Notes: generated by a model from the letters alone, not told the origin. 64,000 nt of DNA from an uncultured Adlercreutzia sp. (GCA_910589165.1 CAJUSP010000002.1:124001-188000), one strand, 5' to 3'; counted from the first letter of the stretch, positions 19,601 through 34,600 are shown. A program made the numbers and translations.

Positions 19601-22600
19601 GCCACGGTGTAGCCGGCCAGGTACTCCTTGCCGTTCACGAACACACGCACGGGAAGCTTGCCGAACTCGTAGTAGCCGTCGTAGGGCTTGCCGGATTCGA
19701 CCTTAGCCTTGGTAGTGGTGGTGGCGAAGTAGAAGCTCTCCTCGTCGCGGTCGGTGCTGTAGGTGCGCACCGGCTTCCACGTGCTGTCGGCCGGGTCGTA
19801 GTACCACTGGCGCAGGTACATGGTGGTACCCACACGGCCCTCTTCGGAAGCCGTAAGCTCAATCGTCTCGGTGCCCGTCGGGTCGTCCGGATCGAGGTAG
19901 GTGCCCGGATTACGGGAGTACCAGCCGTCCTTGTAGGCGTTGTCGCGCCAGATGTAGCCGGAGATGGAACGGTAGGCCGGGCGAATCTCGCCCACGTCGC
20001 CGGCCACCTCAGTGGCAAGCGGACGCGTCCACTGGTAGGTGGCCGCCGCCTGGGTGTCCATGGCATTGGCCGCGGGCACGCCGGCGAAGCTCACGGTGAG
20101 GCCCTTGGCGTCGGCGCCAGCCACCTCGGCCAGGATGACCTGGCCGTCGTTGGCGCGCACCGAGCCGTCCGCGTTGTAGCGGTTCACAATCGGGTAGCTG
20201 TGGTACAGGGCCGCCACGTTCGCGTCGGTAATGCCCAGCTCGTCGGTGTTGCCGGCCACGCCGGTGAAGGCCTCGGCGGTATCGGAGTCGGCCTCAAGGT
20301 CGGCCACCATGCCGTTGTCGGTCTTGCGGTCCTGATGCAGGCCCGTGAGGTGCCACGGGTCGGCCAGGGTGCCGTCGGCCTTCAGGTAGTTGTTCACGGA
20401 AGCCAGCTCCACGCGGTAGGCGGCGAGGAAGTACTCGTCGGTACCGGTGAGCGCGTTGTACTTCACCACGGCCGTGGGCAGGTTGTCGAAGACGTACTCG
20501 CCCTGGGCCACCGGCACCTGGGCGCCCGTGGCGTCGGTCTTGGTGACCGGCACGGTGTTGCCGTCGGCATCGGTGGTGGTGGCGCCGGCCGCATAGGTCT
20601 TCACAGCCACCACGTCGCCCACGCCGTTGGCGTCGGCACGGTTCTCGCCGCCGGTGACGACGGGCACGCGCACCACCTGCGGGGTGGCCGTCAGGTCGTT
20701 CGGGTCGGTGTAGATGACGGCCTTGGTGGACACCCAGTCGTTGCCGAAGCCGGTGTTCTGCACCCAGGCACCCACGGTGCCGGCCGGAGCAGCGCCGCCC
20801 ACGGTCTTGGAGCCGTCGGCCGCGACCCACTCCACGATGCCCTCGTCGGCATCGATCAGCGGGAAGGCAGCGGCCTCGGCGGGCACGTAGTACCACTGGG
20901 TGGCGAGCACGGTCTGGTTGGCCAGGCCGGGCTCGTCGGCATCGCGCACGCCGTCGGAGGCGGTGTTGTCGTCGGCCTCGGTGTCGTCCCACACGATGCC
21001 GGTGACCTGGGAGGTGGGCACCTTGAACAGGCCGGTGTTCACGTGCTCGCGCTTGGCGACCTCGCTGGCCACGTCGTAGGTGATGCCGCCCATTTCGAAG
21101 GTGTAGGGCTGGTTGTTCTTGGCGTCGAGCGCCGAGCTGGCCGTCAGGATGAAGCCGGTGGTGCTGGCGAAGCCGCCATCGGGCTGCTCGCCGTCGCCGG
21201 CGGCCTCGAACTGCGGGTAGCTCGTCACGATGGGCGTGTCGTAGCCATCCACCATCGACGAGCGCAGCACGTCGCGCTTGGCGTCGGAGTCGGTGTTGGT
21301 GGCCCAGGCGTCGGAGGCGTTGGCGTCATCCACATGGAACACGGTGAGCACATGGCCCGCCGGGATGCCCTCGGGCATAGCCACACGGTAGGAGGCCATG
21401 GCGAGCACATCGTCGGTAGCCATGATATCGCCGGCGTGCAGCGGGTTGCGCTCGGCGTCGAACTGCACGTAGGGCAGAAGGCCCTTCGTGTTGGTCTCGT
21501 TGAAGGCGAAGGTGCCGTCGGCCAGCGTGTCCATGGTGTAGGAGCCGGTGTAGCCGGTGACCACCGTGGTGCTCGTACCCGCCTCCTCGTCGGTGACGGT
21601 ATCGGTGATCTCGGTGCCGAAGGCCGGGTTCTTGATCCAGGCGCCCACGACGTCGCCGCCGTTGTACACCAGCTCGATCTCGTAGTCCTTCTCGCCCTCG
21701 AACACCTTGGCGGCGCGCAGCTGCTGCCCCTTGGCGTTCATGACCGCATCGGCGGTGAAGGTGACCTTCTCGTAGGTGCGGGCCTCGTCGCCCTCGCCCT
21801 CGGTCACCTCAGCCACCGTGCCGTCGCCAGCCAGGTAGAACCACTGGGTGAGCTCCACCTTCTGATTGGCAACCGGCTTATCGCCGTCCTCGGCGGCCTG
21901 GCCGAGCTCGTTCACGCCGTCGAAGTCGGCATCGAAGAACACGGTGCCGGACACCTCGGTGGTACCGAAGTAGCCGTAGCCGCCGGAGAGCTTGTCCTCG
22001 TCGCGGCCCGTGGCCATGTCGAGGGACACGGTCACGCCGTCGCGGGTCTGGTCGATCTTGTAGTTGTCGTCCTGGGTGTAGGTGGTGGTGTTGCCGGCCA
22101 GCACGATCATGCCGTCGAGGGTGGAGTTCGACGTGTTGGTGTACACGAGATCCGGATCGTCGTTCGGGAACATGTTCTGCGCCTGGCCGGTGAGCTTCTG
22201 CCAGCCGAGCGGGTAGTTCGTGTTGCCGTAGGTGTCCACGGAAGCGGCGCCGTCGGTGTAAGCCACATTACCGCCCACGTTCTCCAGCAGCTGGGTGCCG
22301 ATGACCTGGGCCGTGGACTCCTGCTCGTCGTCGGCCAGGGCAGTCCCACGCTCCTCGATGCGGGTGACCGGGAAGTTCACGGCCTCCGCGTTGTCGGTGG
22401 AGCCGCCGAGCACCTCGACGGTGTAGCCGGCCAGGTACTCGGTGCCCTCCACGGCCACGTACACCGGCAGGTTGTCGAAGATGTAGTAGCCGGCGTAGTG
22501 GGCCGTCTTGTCCGCCGGGTCGGCCGGGTTGCCGGCAGCGGCCTGGGTGAGCGTGCTGCACTCCACCGCGTCCGCCTGGGCGGCGATGGCGGCGGTCACC

Positions 22601-25600
22601 GCAGCCACGGCCGCGGAGAAGTCGGCAGCGGCCTCGACAGCGGCACCCGGGTGGTTGTGGAAGTTCTCCACGAGCACCCACTGGCCGCCATGCTCGGTTA
22701 CCTTGCCGTCGGCATCGGTCTCGGGCACGAAGTACCACTGCTTCAGGATGACCTTCTTGCCCACGAGGCCGGCCTCGGTGTAGGGCTTGCCATCCACGGT
22801 GAAGCTGTCGCTGCCGTTGTACTGGTAGACGCCGTCGTAGTTGGTGTCGTGGAACAGGTAGCCGGAGATGTAGTGCATGGGGATGTCCATGACGCCGGCG
22901 TCGTTGTTCGCACGGTTCGCGCCCTTGGCCAGGTCGTAGCGCAGGGTGGCCGGGGCACCGTCGCCGATGGTGGTGGCGACGGGCATGCGGTTGTAGCGGT
23001 CGATCTCGTTCTGGTTCGGGTTCAGCGAGTTGGCGCCCGCAACCACGTTGCTCGGCTGCGAGAGCACCGTCACGGCGGCGGCCCCCTGGTTGGTGGCGGC
23101 GCCGGTCACGTCCTGCTGGCGGCCGTACACGTAGTCGTCGGTGTCCTCCACCTCGAGCAGCACCGTGTACTCGTTCTCCTCCATGAGGTAGCCGTCGGCG
23201 TAGTTCAGATCGGAATCCACGGTGTAGTCGTCGCCCTCGTGCACGTTGGCGGCCAGGATGTGGCGGCCGCGCAGCTCGGCGTCGGTCACGCGCACCTTGT
23301 AGCCGTAGATGACGGTCACCAGCTCGGCGCCCTCGGTACCGGCCTCCACGAACTGGCCGTCCTTCACCCAGCGGCGATCGGAGCTCTTCAGGTCGCCGAA
23401 GGTGTAGGTGCCGTTCGCATCGGTGGTCACGTTGGCGTAGGCCGGGGCGTCGTAGCTCCAGGTGCCGTCGGCAGCCTGGGCCCAGTTCTTGGCCACGGCG
23501 GGCTTCATGGGCGAGCTGGCCGCCTGCACGTTGTCGGCGTAGGTAGCCGGGTACTCGTCGGCCCACTGGGTGTCCCACATCCACGTGCCGGTGCCATCGG
23601 CCACGAAACCGTAGCGCTCCAGCGACACCTGGATGTTCGCCACACCGGGCTCGACGAGCGTGTTGCCGTCCTCATCGGTGTAGTTGCCCTGCAGGCCGTC
23701 GTTGTTCATATCCTTCCACACCGTGCCGGTGATGGACTGGTACGGGGGCAGCACCTCGCCCACGTCGCCGCCGTGATGCAGCGCCGTGCCGTCGGGCAGC
23801 TCCAGCATCCAGTCGTACTGGACCTTGTTGGTCCACATGTTGTTGTTCTCGTCCACCTCCTCGGTGGTGTTCTTGTTGCCCTCGTCGCCGGTCACGAGCG
23901 TCGCCAGGATGATCTGGCCGTTGTTCTGGCGCTCCTTGGGCTCGTTGGCCGCGGTGTCCATCTCGTCGTTCTGCTGCGAGACGATGTAGCCGCCGGCGAT
24001 GCCGATCTGGTCAGCGGAAAGCGTCGCCACATCGGAATCGAGCTTGGCAGAGGCCAGGTCGCGCTGGTCGAGCACCTCGGTGGCACGGTAGCGCGTGAGC
24101 AGCCACGTGTCGTCGGCAGAGCCGGCAACCGTGTCGGCGGCCTCGGTCACGTTCATGTACGGGATCTCCACGCGGTAGGCCGCGAGGTAGAACTCGTCGT
24201 AGGTGGCGTTCTGCACCACGCACACCGTGGGCAGCTTGTCGAACAGGTACACGCCGCGGGCGGCCCCGGTCGGGCTATCGACGCCGTTGGCGGTGTTCAC
24301 GGCCACGACACCCTCAACCGGCGCGTCGGTGGCGTACCAGGAGCCGGTCATGTAGGGCTCGTGCACCGTGTTGCCGTCGCCGTCGGTGTAGGTGTAGGCG
24401 GTGTAGCGGTCGGTGCCGAACTTGGTGTTGCGGACCCACACGCCCTCGTCGATGGTCTCGGCGATCTCGTCGTCGTCAAGCTCGCCGTTGCCGTTGGCGT
24501 CGGTGCCGATACCGGCGGTCAGGCCGAAGGAGGCCTTGATCAGGTCGGCGTGGCTCTCGCGGAAGGCGCCCCACTTGGTGGTGGGCACGTAGATCCACTG
24601 GGTGAGGCGGATCTCCTCGTCGGCGATGCCGGGCTCGGCGTCGTCGTCCACCACGGTCACGGTCTTGCCGTCCACGGTCTCGGTCTTGGTGGCCTGCAGA
24701 CCGTCGTAGTTGGCGTCGTCCCACACGCGACCGGAGATGTTGGCCTTCAAGAGCTCCACGAGGCCCGCGTCGCCGCCGCGCAGCGGGGTATCCACGGTCC
24801 GCGGAATGTCGTAGCACTTGCCGTTGTAGAAGACCTCGGTGGCCACATGGGCGGCACCGGAGGCGGCGTCCGTATTACCGGTCTGCTGGTACTGGCCGCC
24901 CTCGGGCGTGTTGGCCACACCGTTCTCGCCGGCCTCAATCTCGGCGGCCACGATGACGTAGCCGTCGTTACGGGTCTGGTGCACGTTGCCGTCGCGGTCG
25001 GTGAGGCTCAGCGTTGCGACAACGTCGGTATCGTCAGTCTCGTCGATGACCTCCTCGAACAACTCAACAAGGTTGCCGTCGCCCACGCGCACGGCGTCGG
25101 AGTCGTTCATCATGTCGAGCTTGTTGTTGTAGTTGTCGGCCAAATCCTCCTTCGCTTGATGCGGGAAGGTGAGGGCGTAGTCGGGCTCCACCTCATCGAG
25201 GCTCACGCGGTAGGCAGTCATGTACAGGTGGTCGGAAGTGACCTGGGCGGCGGCCACGGCCACCGGGTCGGTGGCGGAATCCACCACGTCCAGGGTCACG
25301 CCCTCGCCCATGGCGGGCTGCTCGGGCACGGTCGGCTGCTCGGGCTCGGTCACTTCGCCGTCGCCCTCGCCGTCGCCTTCCTCGCCCTCGGCCGGCTCGG
25401 TCACCTCGGGCTCGCCGCCCTCGGTCGCCTCGCCGTCGCCGGCGTTGTCGCCTTCGCCTTCGCCCTCGCCCGCGTTGTCGCCGTCGCCGGCACCGGGCAA
25501 CGCGAAGGTGCCCACGGGCAGGTTCACGTGGGTGCGGCCCGGGAAGTAGGGCTGCACGTCGGTGATGGCGCGCTCATTGCCCTCGCCCAGGTAGTCCACG

Positions 25601-28600
25601 TACACGTAGCTCGTCAGCTCGTCGAAGTTGTAGATACCCTGCTCGTTGGTCACAGCGCCCTCGAACCAGCCGTTGGCGTCCACCGCGATGCGGCTATCGA
25701 GCTCCGCCTTATCGGCCGTGGGCTTGCCGTCGCCGTCGAGCTTGTTCGGCAGGTCGCTCACGTTGGTACGGTAGCTGAAGGTCTTCGACTTGAACCACAC
25801 ACCGTCGTTAGAAGTGGCCTCGTCGTACTCGAAGGAGGCGGCCTTCAACGCGTCGATGGTCTCGGTCTCGGCGGCGGGCACGAAGAACCACTGGGCCAGC
25901 TGCAGGGTCTCCCCCGCCACCGGCTTGTCCTTCGTGGGATTGCCGTTGATGTCGTTCTCGCTGTAGAAGCCGTCGACGTTCTTGTCCTGGAACACCATGC
26001 CGGTGATGTGGCCCGTGGCGTAGGCGCCGAAGCCGCCGTCGAGGTTGTCCTCGTTGCGGCCGAGGTTCCAGTCGAAGGCCACCGTCCGGCTGTCGTCCGT
26101 GACCGCCTCCACCGTGGACTCCACGGGGCTGTTGGCCTCGGCCACGCCGGCCAGCACAATGCGGCCGCCCATCACGTGCTTGCTGAACTTCGGGTTGCCG
26201 TTCTCGTCGGCGCCGTAGGTGCTCTGCTCGGTCTGCTGGTTCCAGGCGAGCGCGTAGTTGCCGTTGGCCGCACCGGTGGCGTTCACCGTGGCGGACACCG
26301 CGGTGGAAACCGCCTGGGAGTTCAGCTCGTCGTCGGCGCCCTGCTGCTTCAGGGTGGCCGGCAGGCCGGTCACGGCCTGGGCGCGCTGGTCGGCGGCCAC
26401 GGAGTCGGCGTTGTTCACGTTGCCGAGCACCTCAACGGTGTAGCCGGCCAAACGCTCGATACCGAGCTGGGTGCCCTGGTGCTTCTCGCAGTAGCGGGTC
26501 GGCAGCTTGTCGAACAGGTAGCGGCCGTCAGTGCCGGAGGTCACCCACAGGCCACCCTCGTGCTCGTCGTAGACGGAGTTCGGGATAACCGACGGGGAAC
26601 CGGCGGTGCCCTTGTCGGCGGCCTGGGTGTAGGCGTCGTTGCCGAAGGCGGTGTTCTGGATCCACTGCCAGGTGGTGGTGGCATCGTCGCCCTCGCCCTC
26701 GGTCACCGGGGCCCAGTACCACTGCTTCAGGATGACGCGCTTGCCCTCAAGGCCGGGCTCGTTCGCATCCTGGATGCCGTTGTAGTCGGTGTCGGCCACG
26801 GAATTGAAGTTGCTGTCGGCGTCGCGCCACAGCAGGCCGCCGATGTGCTGCAGCAGCGGCATGCGCAGGCCGCCGTCGTTGTGCACGCGGTTGATGCCCC
26901 AGGCCAGGTCGTAGCGGCGCACATCGCTTGCCACATCGGAGGTGCCGGCCGCGGCCTCGTCCTCGCCGTTGTTCGGGTTCTTGGAATTCGGCGCGAAGCG
27001 CTTATTGGAGGTCGGCGAGTTGTCGTCGGCCAGCTGCAGCGGCACGTCGAACTCGTCGTCGCCCATGAGGTAGCCGGTCTCGAAGTCGAGGTCGGAGTCG
27101 CTCGCGTAATCGGTGCCGTTGAAGCCGGACACCTGCAGCTTGGCGGTGCCGTAGTAGCGATCCCACCAACGGGTGTCGGTCACGCGCACCTTGTAGGCGT
27201 AGATGACGAGCACGTCGGTGCCGTCGGCCAGCGTCACCCATTCCTGGGTCTTCAGGTGGTCGAAGGTGTACACGCCGCCTTCCACCGCGGGCTCGGCGGG
27301 CACGAAGCCCTCCTCGCCTTCCACGCCCTGGGCCGGGGTGCCGGCCGAGCCGACGGAGGTGGCCACGGTGCGGGCCACGCCGTCCGCATGGGCATCGGCA
27401 CCGCCCAGGCCCACGGCCGGGTCGGCGTCGTAGGCGGCCCACTGCTCGGCGCTCGCCCAGTCGGACTTCGGCGCGAGGGCGCCGGCGAACAGGCCCGTCG
27501 GGTCCTCGTCGTCGCGCAGCCACTCGGTAGCGGCCGCGGCCTCGTCGGCGCTCACCACGGCGTAGTAGCGCTCGAGGGTCACCTCGATGCCTTCCGCCAT
27601 GGTGTCCTTGCCGGTGCCGGCATCCGCGTCGCGGTCGTCGGCCAAGAGGCCGTCGTTGTCGTCGTCGAACCAGATGCGGCCGCTGATCAGCTCGATGGGA
27701 GCCTGCACCTCGCCCACATCGCCGCCGGCGACGATGGTCTTGTTGTTGGCGTCCACCGAGGCCGCCGGGGTGTCGGCAGGCGTCGCGGTGGTCATGAAGT
27801 CGTAGGCGCGAGCCGCGTCGGTGTCCATGGCCTGGCCCGCCGGCACGGTCACCACCGACTTCGAGGCAGAGGTGCCCGAAGCCGAGGTGATAAGCCCGTT
27901 GCTGGCGCGGGTGCCGGCCAGAATGACCTGGCCGTCGTTGGCGCGGCCGGCCACAGCGGCGCCGTCGTAGCTGCCAACGACCTTGATGCCGCCGGCCACG
28001 CCCAAGTCGGCGATGTCGCTCGCGTCGGAGTCGGTCAGGCGGTTGCCGCCCTGCCAGGTGCGGGTAAGCAGCCACTGGTTGTCGGTGGCGTCGTCGTTCT
28101 CGGTATGCTCCACGTCGGCCAGCTCGATGCGGTAGGCCGCCAGGTAGTAGCGGTCGTCGGCGGTCACGTAGGCCGTCGGCAGGTTCGCGAAGTGGTACAG
28201 GCCCTGCTGGCTCGCGTCGGCCGTCTCCACCGTCTCGCCGGTGTCGGGGTCAACGGTGCTCACGGTGCCGGCGGCGCCGGTGGTGGTGGCCAGCACGCCC
28301 TCGACGAGGGTGCCCTCGGCCTCGGTGAGCAGGTTGCCCTTGGCATCCACGCGGTTGCCGTACTGGTCGGCGTACACGTAGGACAAAGGCGTCATGTCGT
28401 TGCCGTTGTACAGGATGGGCGAAAGCGCCTGCACGGTGCCGTCGGCCCGGGTGTCGCCGGCCTTCGCCAGCACCTCGGCGCCGGCTGCCTGGTAGCCGCC
28501 GTCGATGTTCGAGGTGTAGCGGTCGCGGCCGAACGCGGTGTTCTGGAACCAGTGGCCGTTCACGCCGTCGGGGTTCACGTTGGCCGGGTCGTAGTACCAC

Positions 28601-31600
28601 TGGGTGATGAGCACGGCCTCGTTCTCCAAGCCCGGCTCGCCGGCGTCCTGGATGCCGTTGTAGGTGTCGGCCGACTGCGAGCCGTGGAAGGCGTCGTTCC
28701 AGATGCGGCCGGCGATGTCGGCGCGCGGCACGGCCACGAGGCCCGCGTCGCCGCCGCGCTGGGTGCCCATGGGGTCGGGCACGTCGTAGGCCACCTGGCC
28801 CGTGGCGCCGGAGCCGTAGGCGCGCTCGTACTGGTGGCCGTCGCCGGCGTCGGCGTGGTCGGACACCAGCACGTAGCCGTCGGTGCGCCAGGCCGAGATG
28901 GTGCCGTCGAAGAACTCCTCGCGAATCTCAATCTCGGAGAAGTCGTTGCGCACGGCGTCGGAGTCGGCGTCCTCGCGGCCCTGGGTGCCGTCGACCACGG
29001 CGTTACCGTTGCCGTCGGTGCCGTCGGCGGCCGACGGGCGGGTGGCCGGCTTGCTCGTCGTGGTGAGCATGCCGTCGCCGTCCACCACGTCGGTCTCGAT
29101 GTTCACGCCCACATGGGCGCGGGTCAGCGAGAAGGACGGCGCCACCTCGGAGAGCACCAGGCGGTAGCTCACGATGTAGAGCTTGTCGGTGTTCACGAGG
29201 GTGTCGTTCTCGGGCGTGCCGTTCGGGCCGGCGAAGGCCGTGCCGTCGGCCAGCTTCTGACCGGGCTGGAAGATGCCGTTGTCCTGGGCGTACACGAAAC
29301 TCGGGAGCCCCGCGAAGCCGTAGGTGCCGTCGGCGGCCGTCGTGGCCGTCAGAGTGCCGGTGTACTTACCGGCGGCGAACAGGCCGAAGGAGTCCACCTT
29401 CACCCAGGCGCCCACCACGGCGTCGGCGTTGGCGCCGTCGCCGCGCACGGGCTCCACCTTGGCGTTGGCGGGCACCACTTCGCCCTCGGCGGGCACGAAG
29501 CGGGCCGTATCGCCCTCCCCTTCCATGGTGCCTTCCACGAAGTACCACTGGGTCAGGGTCAGGCTCTTGTCGGCCAGACCGGCCTCGCCGGCGTTCAGGA
29601 TGCCGTCGAAGTTGTTGTCCTGCCACACCTTGCCGGACACCGTGGTGGTGCCGAACAGGCCGAAGCCGGCGTTCAGCGAGGTTTCCTCGCGGGCCACGGA
29701 GAAGTCGAAGTCGACGTTAACGTCGGCATCGCCCTCCGAGCCGTCGCCGCGCACCTTGCCGGTGGCCTGGACGCGGTACTGGCCCTGGGTGGCGTCGGTG
29801 TTGGCGCCGTCGACCACGGCCGACTTGGCCGCCAGCACGATGCGGCCGCCGAGTGTGGCCTTATCGTAGGCCGACACGCCGTCGCCGGCGAGCACCTCGG
29901 CCTGGGTGGTGTTCTCGTTCCAGCGCAGCGGGTAGTTGCCCTTGGCGTACAGGGCCGTATCGGCGTTGGCCTCGGCGGAAACCACCTTGGAGTTCACCGG
30001 GTCGGCCACAGCGTCGATGGCCCAGCTCTCCTGGCCGTACTGGTTCACCTGCAGGCGCGTGGCCGGCAGGCCGTTCATGGAGTTGGCGGCGTCCTCGTCG
30101 TTGCCGAGCACCGACACCGTGTAGCCGGCCAGGTACTCGGTGGCGGCGCCGTTGAAGTCGGCACCGGCGCCGGGGCGCGTCACCACGTAGCGGGTGGGCA
30201 GGCCGTCGAAGCTGTAGTCGCCGTTCTCGTCGGTCAGCGTCCACACGCCCTTGCGGGCCGCGTCGTAGGTGGCGTTCGCCAGCGTGAACACCATGGCCTG
30301 GCCCTGGGCATCGGGCTGGGCCTGGGCGCCGGCGGCCACCGTGGCGCCGTTGGCCGCACGGGTGTAGAAGTCGTTGCCGAAGGCATCGTTGAGCGCCCAG
30401 CCGTAGGTGTTAGAAGCGGCGTCGAAGGCGCCCTCCTCGTTCACCGGGGCCCAGTACCACTGCTGCAGGATGACCTTCTTGTTCTGGAAGCCGGCCTCGC
30501 GAACCTCGGTGGTCTCGGTGGTGCCGTCTTCGTTCTCCACCGTCTCGGTGCGGACGAGCTTGCCGTCGTAGTCGGAGTCGTTGAACACCGTACCGGCGAT
30601 CTTCGAGGCCACCGGCGTGCGCAGGCCCGCGTCGTTGAAGCGGCGGTCGGCGCCGAGGCCCAAGTCGTAGGTGAACGTAGCGCCGGTGGACACCGACCAC
30701 TTGCTCGTGTCGAACACGGGCGCGGCCAGCGACTCGCCGTTGCGACCGGTCACCTTCACCGGCAGCTCGGGAATGAGCGTGGCCTCGGGGTCGGCCTCGG
30801 CCGCGGCGGCCAGGCGGTCGGCGGCGTTGCGGTCGATGGAGTTCTGGTTGTAGTTGCCCGACGCATTCACAATGGCGTGGCTCGTGCGCGGCGACTCGTC
30901 GGTCACCACGTTCAGCAGCACGTCGAACTCGGTCGGGTTGCCGGCCTCGTCGGTGGCCATCAGATAGCCGTTGGCGTAGATGAGGTCGGAATCGATCTCG
31001 GCGTTATCGCCGGCGCGGTACTTGGCCGCACCGATAGTGCGCTCCCAGAAGGGAACGTCGATAAGGCGCACGCGGTAGCCGTAGAGGGTGACAGAGGCCT
31101 TGCCCTTCACTTCCACGGTCTCCACGCGCTCCTCGCCGGTCTCCGGGTCGGTGAAGGTGTTGGTCACCTCGGACACCGTGGCCGGGTTGTACACGTGGCT
31201 CGGCAGGTCGGAGAAGGTGTACACACCGTTCTCGTCGGTCACCTGGGTGCGCTGGGAGCCCGCCGGCACGCCGGCCTTGGTAAGGCCCACGGTCGGGTCG
31301 GCGTCGTAGGCGGCCCAGTTGTCGGCCCAGGCCTCATCGCGCGTCCAGGCAGCACCGTCGGCCACCGCATACGAGCCGTCGGCCTGCTGCTCGGCAGTGA
31401 TGGTGTAGCGCTCGAGCACGACCGCACGGCCGCTCTCCAGCTTCTCGCCGGCCACAGAGCCGTCGGCCGCCGGGGCGTCGTAGATGCCGTCGTTGTCCTC
31501 GTCGTTCCAGATGAGGCCCGAGATGGTCTGGCGCGGAGCCTGGACCTCTCCCACGTCGCCGGCCTGAACGGGCTTGGGCTCGGTGGTCACGGCGCCGGTC

Positions 31601-34600
31601 TCCTCGTCGGTCACCGTCGCGGTCTCGGGATCCATGATCCAGTCGTACACCTCGGCGGCATCTCCCATGCCCTCGCCGGCCGGCAGCTCCACGAAGGCGT
31701 TGCGGTTGGCGTGGGTGTAGGTGCCCTCGGCATCCTTGGTGGTGTCGGCCACCTGGGCCAGGATGATCTGGCCGTTGTGGTTGCGGGTCGTGCGCACGGC
31801 AGGCTTGCCGTCTACATCGGTGCCGTCAGAGGCCACGCCGGTGGTGGCCGCCCCGTCGCCGGTACCGGTCACACGGCCGGCGATCACCAGGCCGCCGGCA
31901 ACGCCGGTGCGGTTCTCAAGGGCCGCGTCGGAATCGGAGACCACCGACTCGCTGCCGTTCACGGTCGCCTTCACGGCGGCGGGCACGGAGCCTGCGGCCT
32001 CGGTGGCGTCGTGATGGTAGCGGGTGAGCAGCCACTGGTTGGTGGTGCCGTCGGCGAGGTTCGCGCCCTCTTCGCGGTACAGGTCCGCCAGCTCGGCGCG
32101 GTAGCTCGCCAGGTAGTAGGTGTCGTCGTCGGTCACGTAGACGGTGGGCAGGTTCTCCACGAGCCACTGGCCGTCCTCGTTGGTGGTCACCTTCAGGGCG
32201 CCGGCCACGCCGTCCACGGCCTCAAGCGGCGTGTTGTCGGCGGCGTTGCCGTCGTAGATGATGGGGGCCACGGCCTCGCCGGCACCCCGGCTGTACTTGT
32301 TCGAGGTGTAGGTGTCGGCACCGAAGTTCTCGTTGCGCACCCACTGCCAGGTAGTCTCGGTGGTCGTGGCGCCGTCCTCGCCCTCCACGGTCTGGGTCAC
32401 CGGCGCCCAGTACCACTGGGTCAGGTAGATGACCTGGCCGGGCAGGCCCGCCTCGCCGGCGTCCTGCACGCCGTTGTAGCCCGTGGCGTAGTTGTAGGCG
32501 CCGTCGGCACCCTTCACACCGGTGTCGTCCCAAACGCGACCGGTGAGGCTCGTGCGCGGAATCTTCACGAGGCCGGCCTGGCCGCCGGACTGGGCGAACA
32601 GCGGGCGCGGCACGTCGTAGCGCACGCCATTGTAAATCTGCTCGTACTGGTAGCTGGCCGCATCCGTGGGCGTGCCGGCGTTGTTGTAGCGGTTGGCGTA
32701 GGAGCCGCGGGCGGCCACGATGATGTAGCCGTCGGCGCGCCACAGGCTCGCCTGGCCCTGGTTCACCTGGTCGCGGTCGTCGGTGTTGTACTTGTCGTTC
32801 GTGTTCTTGTCGTACTCGTCGAAGGTGGCCTCGCCGTTGAAGGAGTTGTCGAAGTACTCCTCCACCACCTGGATGACGCGGTCGCCCGAGGGGTTCGGAC
32901 GGAAGGCGTCGTTGTCGGCTTCCTCGCCGGCCAGCGGGTTGCCGTCGGCACCGGGGGCCGTGATGGTGGAAAGGGCGCCCAGGGTCTTGTCGCCGATGTT
33001 CACGCCCACATGCAGGCTCGTCAGCGCGAAGTTCGGCGCCACCTCGGCGAGCGTGATGCGGTAGGCGGTCATATACAGCTTGTCGAGCGCGATCTCGTTG
33101 GCCTCCAGGGTGTCGGTGGTGTCGTTGGGCTGCACGACGCGCAGGTCGTTCGCAGCCTCGACCGGCTCGTTCTCCTCGTCGCCCTCGTCGGCGGCGGTGA
33201 AGTCGCCGGCCAGGTACACGAAGCTCGGCAGCTTCTCGAACTTGTACACGCCGGTGGCGGCCTCGGTCACCGCATCGGGGCGGCTGAAGGTGGAGCGGGT
33301 CTCGCCCACGTTGCCCGCGTAGGCGTCGCCGGCGGCCGCGGCGTCGGCGGCCTTCTCGGCGGCGGTCTTCGCATGCACCCAGGCGCCGGAGCGGGTCTCG
33401 GTCGGGTTGCCGTTGCCGTCGCGCTTGATCACGTTGGTCACGCGGTCCACCACGTAGTTCTCGGTGTCGGCCTCGAAGGCGGCGATGAGCGCCTCCTCGT
33501 CGTCGTTCACGAAGAACCACTGGGTGATGGCCAGCGTATGGCCGGCGAGCACCTCCTCGCCGGGGTTCAGGATACCGTCGAAGTTGTGGTCGCGCCACAC
33601 CTTGCCGGAAACGGTGGTGTAGCCGTACTCGCCGAAGCCGGCGTGCATGCGCACCTCGTCGCGGCCCACCGACCAGTCGTAGATGACGGTCTGGTCGGCC
33701 GGGTTGCCGTCCTCGTCGCGCGGGGCCACGGTGGCGCTGGCGGCGGAACCGGCCAGCAGCGGCTCGCGCACCACGGTCTCGGCGTCGTCGTCGCCTTCGT
33801 CCTCGTCGGCCTCGTCGCCCTCGGCGGTCGTCGAGGCGGCGGCCTCGGCCAGGCGGGTCTCGTTCACATAGTACTGGGGCTGGGTGCCGCGGGCCGCGTC
33901 GCTCGCCGCCGTCACGCGGTTGCCCGTGGCGGCGTTGCGGGTGGACTCGGCGTCGCCCTCGGCCGGCTGGGCCGCAGCCTGGGCGGCCAGGATGATCTTG
34001 CCGTCGAGGGTCGCCTTCAGCGTCACGCCGTTGGCATCGGTGGTCTGGACCGTCAGCTCGTTCCAGCGCACCGGGTAGTTGCCGTCGGCGTAGTCGGAGA
34101 AGTTCTGCTCGTCAGACGCCTTGGCAGCCAGGGCGCTCACGGCCTTGGAGTTCTGGGCATCGTCGGCCTTATCGGTCTGCAGCACCGTGGCGGGCAGGCC
34201 GGGGATGGCCTCGGTGTCGCCGGTGTCGATGGCGCCGCCCAGCACCTCCACGGTGTAGCCGGCCAGGTACTCCTCGGCCGGGGCGTTCAGAGTGCCGGGG
34301 ATCTCCGGCGTGGCGGGCACGTTGGTGTAATCGTCGCCCGGAGTGCCCGGGATGGTGGGCACGCGCTTCTCCACGTAGCGGGCCGGCAGGCGGTCGAACA
34401 GGTAGTCGCCGGCGGTCTTCAGCGCCACCGGGTCGCCGTTCTCGTCGGTGCCGGTCTCGTCGGCGTCGGTGAGCACGCTCACGCCCACGCCGGCCAGGTA
34501 GGTGGCGTTCGGGATGATGGTGGTAAGGCCATCGGCGTAGTCGGCGTCGGTGGTGGTGTCCACCACGCGCACCGGGTTGCCGTCGGCGTCGGTGTCGTCC

